Below are positions 33,766 through 42,286 of a stretch of 64,000 nucleotides of DNA, piece after piece (position 1 is the first letter of the stretch; each line of letters starts with the position of its first letter). This stretch comes from Halobacterium sp. KA-4 (GTDB taxonomy: Archaea; Halobacteriota; Halobacteria; Halobacteriales; Halobacteriaceae): the NCBI RefSeq assembly GCF_021028995.1, contig NZ_JAJJZG010000007.1, positions 62,001-126,000 on the forward strand, given 5' to 3'. Below the pieces are notes generated by a model. The model saw nothing but the letters and a program-made list of their open reading frames with translations. It was not told the origin of the DNA and did not search any database. A program made the translations under genes and the position numbers.

Positions 33766-35691
33766 TTACTCGTCGACGAAGTCCGGTTCCGTGTGCTTCT
33801 CCGCGACCTCGCTGTCAAGGTGGTCAAGGAACGCGTCGAGGTCGACGTCGTTGCGCTCGCGCTCCTGGCGGTCCCGCACCGAGACCGTCCCTGCTTCCTC
33901 CTCGTCGTCGCCGAGGACGAGCATGTACGGGACGTTGTCGTCGTGGGCCTGCTGGATTTTCCGGCCGACCGTCCAGTCGCGGTCCTCGACTTCCACGCGG
34001 TAGCCCTCCAGTTCGTTCTTCACGCGGTGGGCGTACCCGAGGTTGTCGTCGGTCACCGGGAGGATGCGGACCTGCTCGGGCGCGAGCCACGTCGGGAAGC
34101 GGCCGTTGTAGTGCTCGATGAGCACCATGAAGAACCGCTCGTAGCTCCCGTAGAGCGCGCGGTGAATCATCACCGGCTGGTGGGCTTCGTTGTCCGACCC
34201 CGTGTACTCGAGGCCGAAGCGGTCCGGCATGTTGAAGTCCAGTTGGACGGTCGGGCCGTCCCACGTGCGCCCGAGCGCGTCCTCGAACGCGAAGTCGACT
34301 TTCGGCCCGTAGAACGCGCCGTCGCCGGGTTCGAGGTCGTAGTCGACGTTCTGCTGGTCGAGCACGTCGCGGAGCTGGCTCTCGGACTGCTCCCAGATCT
34401 CGTCGCTCCCCACGGACTTCTCGGGGCGGGTGGCGAGCGCGACCTCGTAGTCGAGGTCGAACGTGTCCAGCACCTCGAAGATGAGGTCCATGATGCGGCG
34501 GACCTCCTCCTCGATCTGGTCGGCGCGCGCGAACACGTGGCCGTCATCAATGGTGAACGCCCACACTCGGCTGAGTCCGGAGAGCTCGCCGCGCTGCTCG
34601 CGGCGGTACACCTTCCCGTCCTCGAAGTACCGGACCGGGAGGTCGCGGTAGCTCCACGAGGACTGGTCGAAGATGGTGGCGTGGCCCGGGCAGTTCATCG
34701 GCTTCAGGCCGTACTCCTCGTCGTCGACGTCCATGAGGAACATGTCGTCGACGTAGTTCTCGTAGTGGCCGGACTTCTTCCACAGTTCCGTGCGGAAGAG
34801 GTGCGGCGTCTCGACCTCGTCGTAGCCCATGTCGCGGTTCAGACCGTGGACGTAGTCCGAGAGCTCGCGAAGCACGGTCTTCCCGTTGGGGTGATAGAGC
34901 GGAAGCCCGGGGCCGGTGACGTCCGGAATCGAGAAGAGATCCATCTCGGAGCCGAGTTTGCGGTGGTCGCGCTCCTTGGCCTCCTCACGGCGCTGGAGGT
35001 ACTCCTCAAGGCCGTCCTCGGTGGGGAACGCCGTGCCGTAGACCCGCGTCAGCGTCTCGCGCTCCTCGTCGCCGCGCCAGTACGCCGCGGACGTCTCCAA
35101 GACCTCGAAGCCGCCGATTTCGCCCGTCGAGTCGACGTGCGGGCCCTGGCAGAGGTCCTCGAAGCCGTCCTGCCGGTAGAAGCTCACGGGGTCCTCGCCG
35201 GCCGCCTCGGTCTCGAGAATCTCGCGCTTGAACGGGTTGTCCTCGTACTTCTCGAAGGCCTCCTCGCGGTCGTACTCGACGCGCTCGACGTCGTAGTCGG
35301 CCTCGATGATGTCCTCGGCCTCCTCCTGAATCTCCTCGAGGTCGTCGGCGTCGAGTTCGACATCCGCGATGTCGTAGTAGAACCCCTCGTCGGTGTACGG
35401 CCCGATAGTGAGTTTCGCATCGGGGTGGTGGCGGAGGACGGCCTGCGCGAGCACGTGCGCGGCGGTGTGCCGGAGGACGTCGAGGTAGTCGTCGGAGCCC
35501 TCGGTGACGATTTCGATCTCGCGGTCCTCCGTAATCGGCTCCTCCTTCGCGACGAGTTCGCCGTCCAGCTTCCCGGCGACTGTGTCACGGCCGAGGCCGG
35601 GCCCGATTTCGTACGCTACGTCCTCGACCGTCGCCCCGGCTTTGACGTCCAGCGTCGCGCCGTCCGGGAGCGTCACAGTAACGGTGCTCAT
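33766..35691 (-). CDS. thrS: Threonyl-tRNA synthetase (bacterial-type)
   Basis: A 641-aa class II synthetase that charges tRNA-Thr. Domains in order are TGS ([23 protein letters not shown]), the editing domain with HTAAHVL and DLCQGPHV (HxxxH and Cys/His zinc-like cluster), catalytic core motif 1 ([16 protein letters not shown]), motif 2 ([17 protein letters not shown]), motif 3 ([12 protein letters not shown]) and the anticodon-binding domain. The zinc-site CPGH is in [13 protein letters not shown]. It carries the bacterial-type editing domain. The ATG at 35691 fits the TGS start. Confidence 0.96.
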   Translation of the reverse strand: MSTVTVTLPDGATLDVKAGATVEDVAYEIGPGLGRDTVAGKLDGELVAKEEPITEDREIEIVTEGSDDYLDVLRHTAAHVLAQAVLRHHPDAKLTIGPYTDEGFYYDIADVELDADDLEEIQEEAEDIIEADYDVERVEYDREEAFEKYEDNPFKREILETEAAGEDPVSFYRQDGFEDLCQGPHVDSTGEIGGFEVLETSAAYWRGDEERETLTRVYGTAFPTEDGLEEYLQRREEAKERDHRKLGSEMDLFSIPDVTGPGLPLYHPNGKTVLRELSDYVHGLNRDMGYDEVETPHLFRTELWKKSGHYENYVDDMFLMDVDDEEYGLKPMNCPGHATIFDQSSWSYRDLPVRYFEDGKVYRREQRGELSGLSRVWAFTIDDGHVFARADQIEEEVRRIMDLIFEVLDTFDLDYEVALATRPEKSVGSDEIWEQSESQLRDVLDQQNVDYDLEPGDGAFYGPKVDFAFEDALGRTWDGPTVQLDFNMPDRFGLEYTGSDNEAHQPVMIHRALYGSYERFFMVLIEHYNGRFPTWLAPEQVRILPVTDDNLGYAHRVKNELEGYRVEVEDRDWTVGRKIQQAHDDNVPYMLVLGDDEEEAGTVSVRDRQERERNDVDLDAFLDHLDSEVAEKHTEPDFVDE

Positions 35692-36259
35692 TCTGTCCGT
35701 TAGTTCGCCCGGAGGCACCCATAAGCCTGTTGAGACGGTGCGAGTGCATACCGAACCATCAGAAGCGTCAAGTCGCGCTTGACCTCCTCCCACGGCTCAA
35801 ACGGTGGGATTCCTCTCGCGGTGGGCAATCCCGGTGATTGCTGCACCCGGAGGCAAGATTCCCCCTCATGAGGTACTCTAGTTTGTGCGTTCCGCTTCGG
35901 CCCCTGAACGGGGGTCTGGTGTGCTTGCCCTTTCGGGGTATCCGCTCACGGTACCCCGCATCGGCTCAGCAACGATGCGTAAGTCCACCGTCGTGTTCTC
36001 TCGGGTGGGCAGCAGGCCGGGCCATCGGCCTCACCCCTGTTTCACTCTCTTCGTAGGCGGTGGCAAGTGCGGGGCAGGCTTGCTTTTTGGTGATGGAGAC
36101 ACCCATCCAACTCCAAGTTTCCCCGACTTGCTTGCCCTATTGTACTCTCTTGGATATGTAAACCGTTGGGATTGCAGCAGGACGAACGGGAGTGGACTAG
36201 CGCACTCTGCTGTCGCTCACCCCCATCCCCGACAGGGGTGGCCTTCCGCTCGATACGTG
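35692..36259 (-). mobile_element. Decayed IS1341/IS605-type relic with omega-RNA-like end (no intact gene)
   Basis: About 570 nt between thrS and the epimerase gene without a convincing ORF. On the minus strand, 35781-35818 reads a hairpin of the form GGAATCCCACCG-TTTGAG-CCGTGGGAGGAGGTCAAG, the style of right ends of haloarchaeal IS1341-type (TnpB-only) elements, whose 3' ends also encode the omega-RNA. Upstream on the same strand are further hairpins (for example GACCCCCGTTCAGGGG and GGGGTACCGTGAGCGGATACCCC). No TnpB frame remains. I read it as an eroded element or an orphan omega-RNA-like sequence; a search is needed to be sure. Confidence 0.45.
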
Positions 36260-37294
36260 TCAGACCTCGCGCGCGCCCGTCCCGGCCCGGTCGACGGCCT
36301 GCAGGTCGATGTGGCCGGCGGGCATCGGGACGCCGTCGAAGTCGTCCTCGGCGAGCAGCAGCGAGCCGTCGAGGTCCGCGTAGTCCAGGAGGGGCGCGAG
36401 GTGGCAGGCCGCCGCGATGCTGGCGTTGGACTCGATCATGCACCCGCACATGACTTCGAGGCCGTGCGCGCGGGCGGTGTGAATCAGGCGCTTCGCCTCG
36501 CGCAGCCCGCCCGTCTTCATCAGTTTGAGGTTCGCGATGTCGCAGCGGTCCGTGATGTCGGGGACGTCGCTGGCGACGAGGCAGGACTCGTCGGCGGCAA
36601 TCGGGAGCGGCGAGCGCTCGTAGACGTACTTCAGGCCCTCGCGATTCTCGGCCGGCACGGGCTGCTCGACGAACTCCACGTCGTAGTCGGCGAGCCACTC
36701 GATGTTTCGGATGGCTTCTTTGGGTGTCCACGCTTCGTTGGCGTCGACGCGGATGGTGGCGTCGGGCGCGGTCTCGCGGACCGCCGAGAGGAGTGCTTCG
36801 TCGCGGCTCGTGCCGAGTTTCACCTTCAGCGTGCCGTAGCCCGCCTCGACCGCCTCGGCGGTCTTCCGGCGCATCGTCTCCTCGTCGTCGATGCCGATGG
36901 TGAAGGAGGTGTCGAGCGTGTTCGCGGCGTCCAACCCCCAGTAGCGATAGAGTGGCAAACCCGCGCGCTTTGCGGCGAGGTCGTGGCAGGCGATGCTGAC
37001 CGCGCTGCGCGCCGCGGGGTTGTCCTCGACGACCTCTCGGAAGCCAGTCTCGATGCGCGCGAGGTCGTGCGGGTCGTCGACGCGCTCGACGACGGCCAGC
37101 AGTTCCGGCAGGACGGCTTCGACGGTCGCCGCCGTCTCCCCGTAGTGCGCGGAGGGCGCGGCACCGCCGACGCCGACGTTGCCCTCGTCGTCCTCGACGC
37201 GCACGACGACGTTCGCGGCGGTGTCCTGCGTGCCGCGCGCGATAGTGAAGGGGTGTTCGAGCGGGAACTCGTAGCGCTCGAACTCGGTCTTCAT
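36260..37294 (-). CDS. Dipeptide epimerase / N-acyl-amino-acid racemase, enolase superfamily (DgcA-like)
   Basis: A 344-aa muconate-lactonizing-subgroup enolase. The catalytic features are a Lys in TLKVKLGTSRDEALL (K-x-K motif), metal ligands Asp in IRVDANEAWTPKEA, Glu in VEFVEQPVPAENREG and Asp in IAADESCLVASD, and the second Lys in IANLKLMKTGGLREA. The DxE / CMIESNASIAAACHLAP end is typical of dipeptide epimerases. It overlaps the stop of the DUF1611 gene (ATGA). In marine bacteria the DgcN-DgcA pair converts D-Glu through N-acetyl-D-Glu; this pairing makes the same role plausible here. Confidence 0.85.
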   Translation of the reverse strand: MKTEFERYEFPLEHPFTIARGTQDTAANVVVRVEDDEGNVGVGGAAPSAHYGETAATVEAVLPELLAVVERVDDPHDLARIETGFREVVEDNPAARSAVSIACHDLAAKRAGLPLYRYWGLDAANTLDTSFTIGIDDEETMRRKTAEAVEAGYGTLKVKLGTSRDEALLSAVRETAPDATIRVDANEAWTPKEAIRNIEWLADYDVEFVEQPVPAENREGLKYVYERSPLPIAADESCLVASDVPDITDRCDIANLKLMKTGGLREAKRLIHTARAHGLEVMCGCMIESNASIAAACHLAPLLDYADLDGSLLLAEDDFDGVPMPAGHIDLQAVDRAGTGAREV

Positions 37295-38304
37295 CGAATC
37301 ACCTCGATGACCGAGTCGGGCCCGAACCGCACGGGGTCGTCGGCGGGCGCGCCGATGGCATCGGAGAAGTCCGCGACGGCGCCGCAGGCGGCCGTGTCGG
37401 TCTCGACGCTGCGCGTGTTCAGCATCCCGCCAACTACGTCCGCGTCCGTGACCGGTTCGACGAAGGCCTCGTAGCGCTCCACGAACGACTCGACGGGCGG
37501 GAGCGCCTGGTCGTAGCCGTGGACGGAGTCGCGGCCGTGCTCGTGGCAGAGCACGAGGTGGTCGGGCATCGACCCGTGAACGATGCTCGCGGTGACGCCG
37601 GAGTACGCGGGGTGGACGATGCTCGCCTGGCCCTCCACGAAGACGTAGTCGTGGTCCGCGCCCGCCTCCAGAACCATGCGCTCGACCGCGCCCGCGGCGA
37701 AGTCCGAGACGACGCGGTCGACGGGGATGCCCTCGCCCTCGATGAGGATGCCGGTCTGCCCGGTCGCGACGAACGCCGCGTCCATATCCTGCTCGCGCGC
37801 GGTCTCGTACAGTTCGCGGGTGGCGGTCATCTTCCCGACCGAGCAGTCCGTGCCCACGGTCGCGACGACCGTCGCGTCGACGTTGTCCGCGACGCCGTCC
37901 GCGACACCCAAGTCGGCTGGCGGCTTTCGCACGTCCCAGAGTTCGCAGCCGTGTTCGGCGGCGAGGTCGGCGAACTCCTCGTCCTCGCTGAGGAAGTAGT
38001 GCAGCCCCGAGTAGACGTCGCAGCCGCGTTCGAGCGCGTTCCGGACGTCCGGCCGCCACGACTCGTCGAACGCGCCGCCGATGGGTGAGATGCCGATTAC
38101 GAGCGCGTCCACGTCGTCGGGCACGTCGCTCATCGACGCGACAACGGGCGCGTCCTGTACGTCCGCGAGGTGGTCGTTGACGCGGGTGCCGTCGTTGTCC
38201 CGGTCGAGCACCGCGACGACGTCGTAGTCGGCGTACCGGAGGACGCCCACCGCGGTCTTCGCGCGGCCGGGGAACTTCTCGTGCGCGAGGAGTGCGACTT
38301 TCAT
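37291..38304 (-). CDS. DUF1611 P-loop protein (DgcN-like, D-glutamate N-acetyltransferase family)
   Basis: A 337-aa protein with an N-terminal Rossmann-like half (KVALLAHEKFPGRAKTAVGVLRYADYDVVAVLDRDNDG) and a C-terminal P-loop-like half (ATVGTDCSVGKMTATRELYETA, near residue 148). FVATGQTGILIEGEGIPVDRVVSDFAAGAVERMV and GQASIVHPAYSGVTASIVHGSMPDHLVLCH are DUF1611 hallmarks. Members include DgcN, reported as a D-glutamate N-acetyltransferase acting with a DgcA epimerase; here the two genes overlap by 4 nt. Function is inferred from family and context. Confidence 0.82.
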   Translation of the reverse strand: MKVALLAHEKFPGRAKTAVGVLRYADYDVVAVLDRDNDGTRVNDHLADVQDAPVVASMSDVPDDVDALVIGISPIGGAFDESWRPDVRNALERGCDVYSGLHYFLSEDEEFADLAAEHGCELWDVRKPPADLGVADGVADNVDATVVATVGTDCSVGKMTATRELYETAREQDMDAAFVATGQTGILIEGEGIPVDRVVSDFAAGAVERMVLEAGADHDYVFVEGQASIVHPAYSGVTASIVHGSMPDHLVLCHEHGRDSVHGYDQALPPVESFVERYEAFVEPVTDADVVGGMLNTRSVETDTAACGAVADFSDAIGAPADDPVRFGPDSVIEVIR

Positions 38305-38379
38305 ACGACGACGGAGGCCCGCCGCCGCCTTAAGCCTGAAGTCGCGGGCAACCCGAGCACCGGAAGCCGGTCTGACAGG

Positions 38380-39282
38380 TCACAACAGCGACAGCGGCAC
38401 CGTCCAGAACGTGTCGTGGGCGTCGTCGAGCGCGGCTTCGGGCTTCCCGGTGGCGTCGACGGCGGCGGTGGCGTCGGCGTCGAACTCGTCCAGCAGCGTG
38501 CCCTCGCCGACGACGAACACGTGCTCGGCCTCGATGCCCTCCAGCGCGTGCTGGCACTTCTGGAGGTGTTCGCTAATCTGGCTCTCGCGGCGGCGCTCGA
38601 AGCGGTCCTGCGAGAATCCGCCCTTCGAGTGTTTCCCCTTCACGTCGCTCTCGAACCCCTCGAAGTGGACGCGCTCGGGTTGCGGGCCCTCACCCATGTC
38701 AGCGTCGAAGACGCCGAGCGCGAACAGGTCCGCGCGCACGACGGCGAGCGCGTACCGTCCGGTCGGCGCGAGCCACTCTCGTTCGACCTGCACCGTGGAG
38801 TCCCACGTCTCGAACGCCGCCGGCGGGTTCGGCGGGCGGAGCGCCGCGGAAAGCAGGCCTTCGCGGTCGCGGACGACGAGACAGGGCGCGGCGCGCTCGA
38901 CGAGCGGCGCGCGGTCACCGAACGCCTCCCGCACGTCCTCGGGCGGGTCGTTGGGCACGTACGCCGTGAGCACGCCCTCCTCGGTGCTCTCGACGCTGTC
39001 GAGGAGCGCGACGACGCGCTCGCGACGCTCCCCGCGGAGGTCCCGACGCCCGCGGAATTCGGGGCCGCCGTCCTCGCCGCCTAGCCGCTCGACGCGGTCC
39101 TCCAACTCGATAATCCTGTCTTCGAGCTCGTTGACGCGCTGCTCGGCTTCCTGCTTGTCGCGGACGGCCTCGCTGCGGCGCTCGCTCTCGGCCTCCAGTT
39201 GCGCCGCTAGGGACTCTTTTTCGTCTTCCAGTTCCTCGATGCGCTCCTTGAGTGCCGCGCGCCCGAGGAGTCTATCCAGCAT
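38380..39282 (-). CDS. Vms1/ANKZF1-family peptidyl-tRNA hydrolase (archaeal Vms1)
   Basis: A 300-aa protein. An N-terminal coiled coil (LKERIEELEDEKESLAAQLEAESERRSEAVRDKQEAEQRV in part, to about residue 65) precedes an eRF1-like VLRF1 domain (VVALLDSVESTEEGVLTAYVPND ... YALAVVRADLFALGVFDADMGE) with the GGQ-like catalytic loop KGGFSQDRFERRR. Vms1 family proteins cleave peptidyl-tRNA on stalled ribosomes. The ATG at 39282 starts MLDRLLGRAALKERI. The C-terminus contains EHVFVVGEGTLLDEF, a conserved strand of the fold. Confidence 0.85.
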   Translation of the reverse strand: MLDRLLGRAALKERIEELEDEKESLAAQLEAESERRSEAVRDKQEAEQRVNELEDRIIELEDRVERLGGEDGGPEFRGRRDLRGERRERVVALLDSVESTEEGVLTAYVPNDPPEDVREAFGDRAPLVERAAPCLVVRDREGLLSAALRPPNPPAAFETWDSTVQVEREWLAPTGRYALAVVRADLFALGVFDADMGEGPQPERVHFEGFESDVKGKHSKGGFSQDRFERRRESQISEHLQKCQHALEGIEAEHVFVVGEGTLLDEFDADATAAVDATGKPEAALDDAHDTFWTVPLSLL

Positions 39283-39601
39283 GGACGAATGGCGACAGCC
39301 CGGCCGCTTAGGCGTTTCCCACCTACGGTCGGAGTGTTCGGACGGGCAGACGAAACTGCGGAGACGACTCGGCCTCGTGAAAGCCCTCGGCGAGCTCGCG
39401 GTCGTTCGCTCGCTGCGCTCCTCGTCACTCGCGACGCTCGTTCCTGTGGTGCTTACGTCACGAAGCGACCATGCAAGCGCGAGCGCGCCTCGCCCTTTCA
39501 ATCCGCCGGAAATCGGAGATTTCCGAGGCCTCGGGAGAGCTTCGCTCTCCCGGCGACCGCCAGGCCTACCGGTTAGTTCGCCCGCTAACGCTAGCGTCGT
39601 C
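39283..39601. other. Intergenic region with tandem hairpins, no gene
   Basis: About 320 nt of GC-rich filler (repeated CTCGCT/GCGCTC motifs) between Vms1 and the broken monooxygenase. The only marked structures are two adjacent perfect hairpins at 39507-39525 and 39532-39552. Short open frames here have no coding character. Confidence 0.6.
39507..39552. repeat. Two adjacent perfect hairpins
   Basis: First: CGGAAATC, loop GGA, GATTTCCG (39507-39525). Second: CGGGAGAGC, loop TTC, GCTCTCCCG (39532-39552). Both have 3-nt loops and are separated by 6 nt. They could end transcripts of either flanking minus-strand gene or be processed RNA structures. Confidence 0.6.
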
Positions 39602-41193
39602 TCACGGGCGAAGCACACGAGCCGCTACTCCGGGTCGCAGTAGCGCGGTCGGCGGAACCTCCATGCTGAGCACGCGGCCGTACGTCGAGGACACCTCGCC
39701 GTCGTCGTGCGCGGTGTCGACCACGCGGGAGACGTAGCGGTCGAACAGGCGCGTCGGGAGCGAGCGCGAGCCGTCGGTCTCGTCGAACGCGAGGTCCGCA
39801 GTCGTGGCGAGCAGCCACGCGACGTCGACGACGTCGCTGGCGCTGTCGAAGAATCGCTGCGGGAGGTCGTCGGTGCGGTCGGCGAGCGCGTGGCCGAGCA
39901 GGACGGCTTCGAGGCACGCGACGGACATTCCCTGCCCGTAGACGGGGGTCAACTGCCACGGGCACGGTGGCCCGTGGCTTGTCAGTGGACTCACCGCGTC
40001 ATACCCGAAGGGTTTTCGGGCGTTCACGGGTCGGCATCCCTGACTTCAGGGCCGGTTGACTGCGGCCCGTGGCCGGCGACAACTGTGGGCCGCCGACCAC
40101 TACCAGACTAGGGGGATGCCATTCACTAAAAGACTGGTATGATGCAGCGAGTGTCGGCTTCCTCCCCGCCCACGGTGGGGCGGGGAATCCGCCTTGGTTT
40201 TCTTTTGAAACTCGCGACAGCGTCGCCGAGCACGACGAGGCCGTCCGGGAACTCGTCGAGTGCTTCGTAGCGCCGCCGGCGGGTCGCCGGGAACGGGTAG
40301 TGTGCGACCTCCTCGACGAGCGGCTGGCTGGCGAGAAGTTCGGCGAGGTCGTCGATGGGGAGCGTCTGTGCGTACTCGCGGAGCGCGTCGACGTCCGTGG
40401 GTGGGTCGTCGCCGTGGACGCCCTGGAGCGTGACGAGCCAGCGGTCACCCTCCACGGGAAACACGCCGCCCCCGCGGGGTTGCTGGGGCGACGGCGGCAC
40501 AAAGTACGCGCGGCGGTCGTCGGGCGGGCGCTCCACGATGGCGGTGCTGTACGCCACGTCCACGGTGAGTTCGTCGACTGGCGGCGCGTCGTAGCCGTGG
40601 GCGTCGAGCCACGACGGCGTCGAACTCGTGCGGCCCGTCGCGTCCACGACGAGGTCCGCCGGGAGGTCGGCCGTGTCGTCGCCCTTCCGAACTTCGACGC
40701 CCGCCACGTCGTTCGCGTCGTCCGCGAGATAGTCCGCGACCTGCGTCTCACCGCGGAGCGTAACGCCGTCGCGGGCGGCGAGTCGCTGCCGAATCGCGTG
40801 CTCGAACAGCGGGCGGCTCGCCGAGTACAGCACCTTCGGCTGCGGGCCCGTGGCGAGCACGCCACCCTGCTGGTAGTACGTGAGGTCCGTCGTCCAGTCG
40901 AGCATCAACCCGCCGGCCTCGACGAGCGTCTCGCCGTAGCCGGGGAAGAGGTCTTCGAGGGTCGCGCGCCCGGCTTCGAGGAGGACGTGGGGCTGACGGG
41001 ACTGTGGGACGCCGCGGCGCGCGCTCACGTCGGCGGGGAGCGGGTCGCGGTCGAGGACGGTCACGCGGTCGAACGCGTCGTCGAGCACGCGCGCCGCGAC
41101 CATACCGGCGACACTCGCGCCGACGACAACCGCGTGGTCGCCGACGGCGGGAATCGCGTCGGGGTCGTACCGTGGGACGGACGCCAGCGTCAC
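39602..41193 (-). pseudogene. FAD-dependent monooxygenase interrupted by a ~257-bp insertion
   Basis: The 5' part (41193 to 40207, GTG start VTLASVPRYDPDAIPAVG) has the FAD loop VVVGASVAGMVAARVL, RGVPQSRQPHVLLEAG, and ends at GLVVLGDAVASF. The conserved continuation, normally x-PVYGQGMSV, is found only after the insertion, at 39949 and beyond (TPVYGQGMSVACLEAVLLGHALADR), and runs intact to the stop at 39602. Removing the insert restores the GDAVASF-TPVYGQGM motif of geranylgeranyl-reductase/hydroxylase-type flavoproteins. The GTG start is supported by a TATA-like CTTAACC about 30 nt upstream. The insert causes premature termination. Confidence 0.85.
39950..40206 (-). mobile_element. Miniature IS1341/IS605-derived insertion inside the monooxygenase gene
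   Basis: About 257 bp with hairpins at both ends: CCACGGGC / GCCCGTGG (39955-39976) near one end and CCCCGCCC / GGGGCGGGG-type dyad (about 40163-40188) near the other. In the minus direction, GRSQPALKSGMPTRERP around 40030-40070 resembles the C-terminus of haloarchaeal TnpB proteins (SQxALKSG). The outer boundaries come from the protein break: coding sequence stops at 40207 and resumes at 39949, with no target duplication visible, as in IS200/IS605 transposition. The element has no transposase gene, so it is a non-autonomous derivative. Confidence 0.65.
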
Positions 41194-41274
41194 TGGTCGG
41201 GTGGTGCGTGGCAGGCGGGTTAAGCGTTCCCGGTCGGCCTCAACGCTTTTGCGCTTTGTGAGGAAAGATAACAC

Positions 41275-41451
41275 GTGGCAATTGCACTGACCGACTGGGT
41301 CGACGTCGACGACGCCTCGCCAGCCGAGCGGCTGGTCGTCGAATCTGTCGTCGCGCCCGGGCCGCGGGTGTCGGCGGGCCCAGTCTCGGTGCGAGAACTC
41401 GTTGAGCCACGCGTCCCGACGGCCGAACTCGCGTGGAAGAACAAGGAGTAA
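41275..41451 (+). CDS. Short hypothetical ORF, possibly a gene fragment
   Basis: A 58-codon frame from GTG 41275 (VAIALTDWVDVDDASPAERLVV) to TAA 41451 (ending AELAWKNKE). It has acidic, protein-like composition with GC-rich third positions, and diverges from the broken monooxygenase. No family is recognised. The following 380 nt are degenerate, so it may be the remaining front of a longer decayed gene. Confidence 0.35.
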   Translation: MAIALTDWVDVDDASPAERLVVESVVAPGPRVSAGPVSVRELVEPRVPTAELAWKNKE

Positions 41452-41831
41452 CTCAGCAGTTTCAAGGCGGATTCTCCGGCCTCAAGGAACGAATACTTCC
41501 GACACTGAGTCGGAAGGACGACGCGAGTAGGCCGGAGAGCAAGCCGACACGGGAGGAAACAAACAACGACGGGTGACGCTGACTGACTCGCTCTCGAAAC
41601 GCTTTTTCGCGGATCTGCCCAACCAAGAAACAGTGATACCGTCGCACACGTCGCCGGTATCACGGGCCGCAGTAGCCCGACCCCGAATGGTGGAGACGCC
41701 GACCCCGAAGGTCGTTCGGTACGGGCGAGGAACAACCTTCCTCCCCGGCGACAACTGACGGCGAGTCCCACATCAAAGCCCCTCCCTCAACAAGCGAGGT
41801 CACTAGACCGAGCGAAGTAGGGTAGGGTCGG
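41452..41831. other. Degenerate coding-like DNA, no intact gene
   Basis: About 380 nt with protein-like stretches that move between plus-strand frames: VARPRMVETPTPKVVRYGRG (frame open 41573-41758), and in another frame GTGEEQPSSPATTDGESHIK and APPSTSEVTRPSEVG ending at a stop near 41820. The pattern is that of a frameshifted gene end. The tail composition reminds me of C-termini of haloarchaeal transposase-like proteins, but this is not established. It lies next to other insertion-sequence remnants. Confidence 0.4.
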
Positions 41832-42170
41832 CTACACCGCGCCCATGTCGAACAGGCGGGCGGCGTGGTCGCGTTTCGCGAGCAGTACTTCCTCCAGCGA
41901 CGGTGGGTTCTCGACATCGACGTTCTCGAGCACGTCCTCGGGGACGGCGAGCGTGCGCTCGGGGACGTCGTCCTCGCCGTGGACCGAGAGGTGCGCGGGG
42001 CCGATTTTCATCACGAGCGGGAGGTCTGTCCGGGAGATGCCCTCGTCGTCGGCGTAGAGCTGCTCGTTGACCCGTTCGTGGTGACGGCTGTTGATGGCGG
42101 CGCGGTTGCCGCGCGTCGGTTCGACGTACAACCGTCCGAGGTAGTAGCCGCTGGAGAATGCCTCGAACAT
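41832..42170 (-). CDS. Conserved haloarchaeal protein (DUF5802-like)
   Basis: A 112-aa soluble protein starting at ATG 42170 (MFEAFSSGYYLGRLYVEP). It has a conserved-looking beta-rich core (GISRTDLPLVMKIGPAHLSVHGEDDVPERTLAVPEDVL) and a helical end (LEEVLLAKRDHAARLFDMGAV). I recall it as a haloarchaea-specific DUF. The longer frame from 42239 was rejected because it has a different composition. It diverges from the ArsR-type regulator gene, sharing 116 nt of promoter DNA. Confidence 0.7.
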   Translation of the reverse strand: MFEAFSSGYYLGRLYVEPTRGNRAAINSRHHERVNEQLYADDEGISRTDLPLVMKIGPAHLSVHGEDDVPERTLAVPEDVLENVDVENPPSLEEVLLAKRDHAARLFDMGAV

Positions 42171-42286
42171 GTATGCTAACGTTTGCCACGGGAGCACATA
42201 AGCGCTCCGGCGAACCCTGAAGTCGTCGCGCAATTCCACCGAGAGCAGACACCCTTATCCGGGCTCACCGCTAACTCAGGGTGAAT

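Noticed and set aside
33793-35703. 636-codon antisense frame over thrS
   Set aside because: Shadow frame; thrS has all class II synthetase motifs on the other strand.
39289-39600. Several open frames in the hairpin-bearing intergenic region
   Set aside because: Translations are Arg/Ser-rich and repetitive, with no start-site support; typical haloarchaeal intergenic filler.
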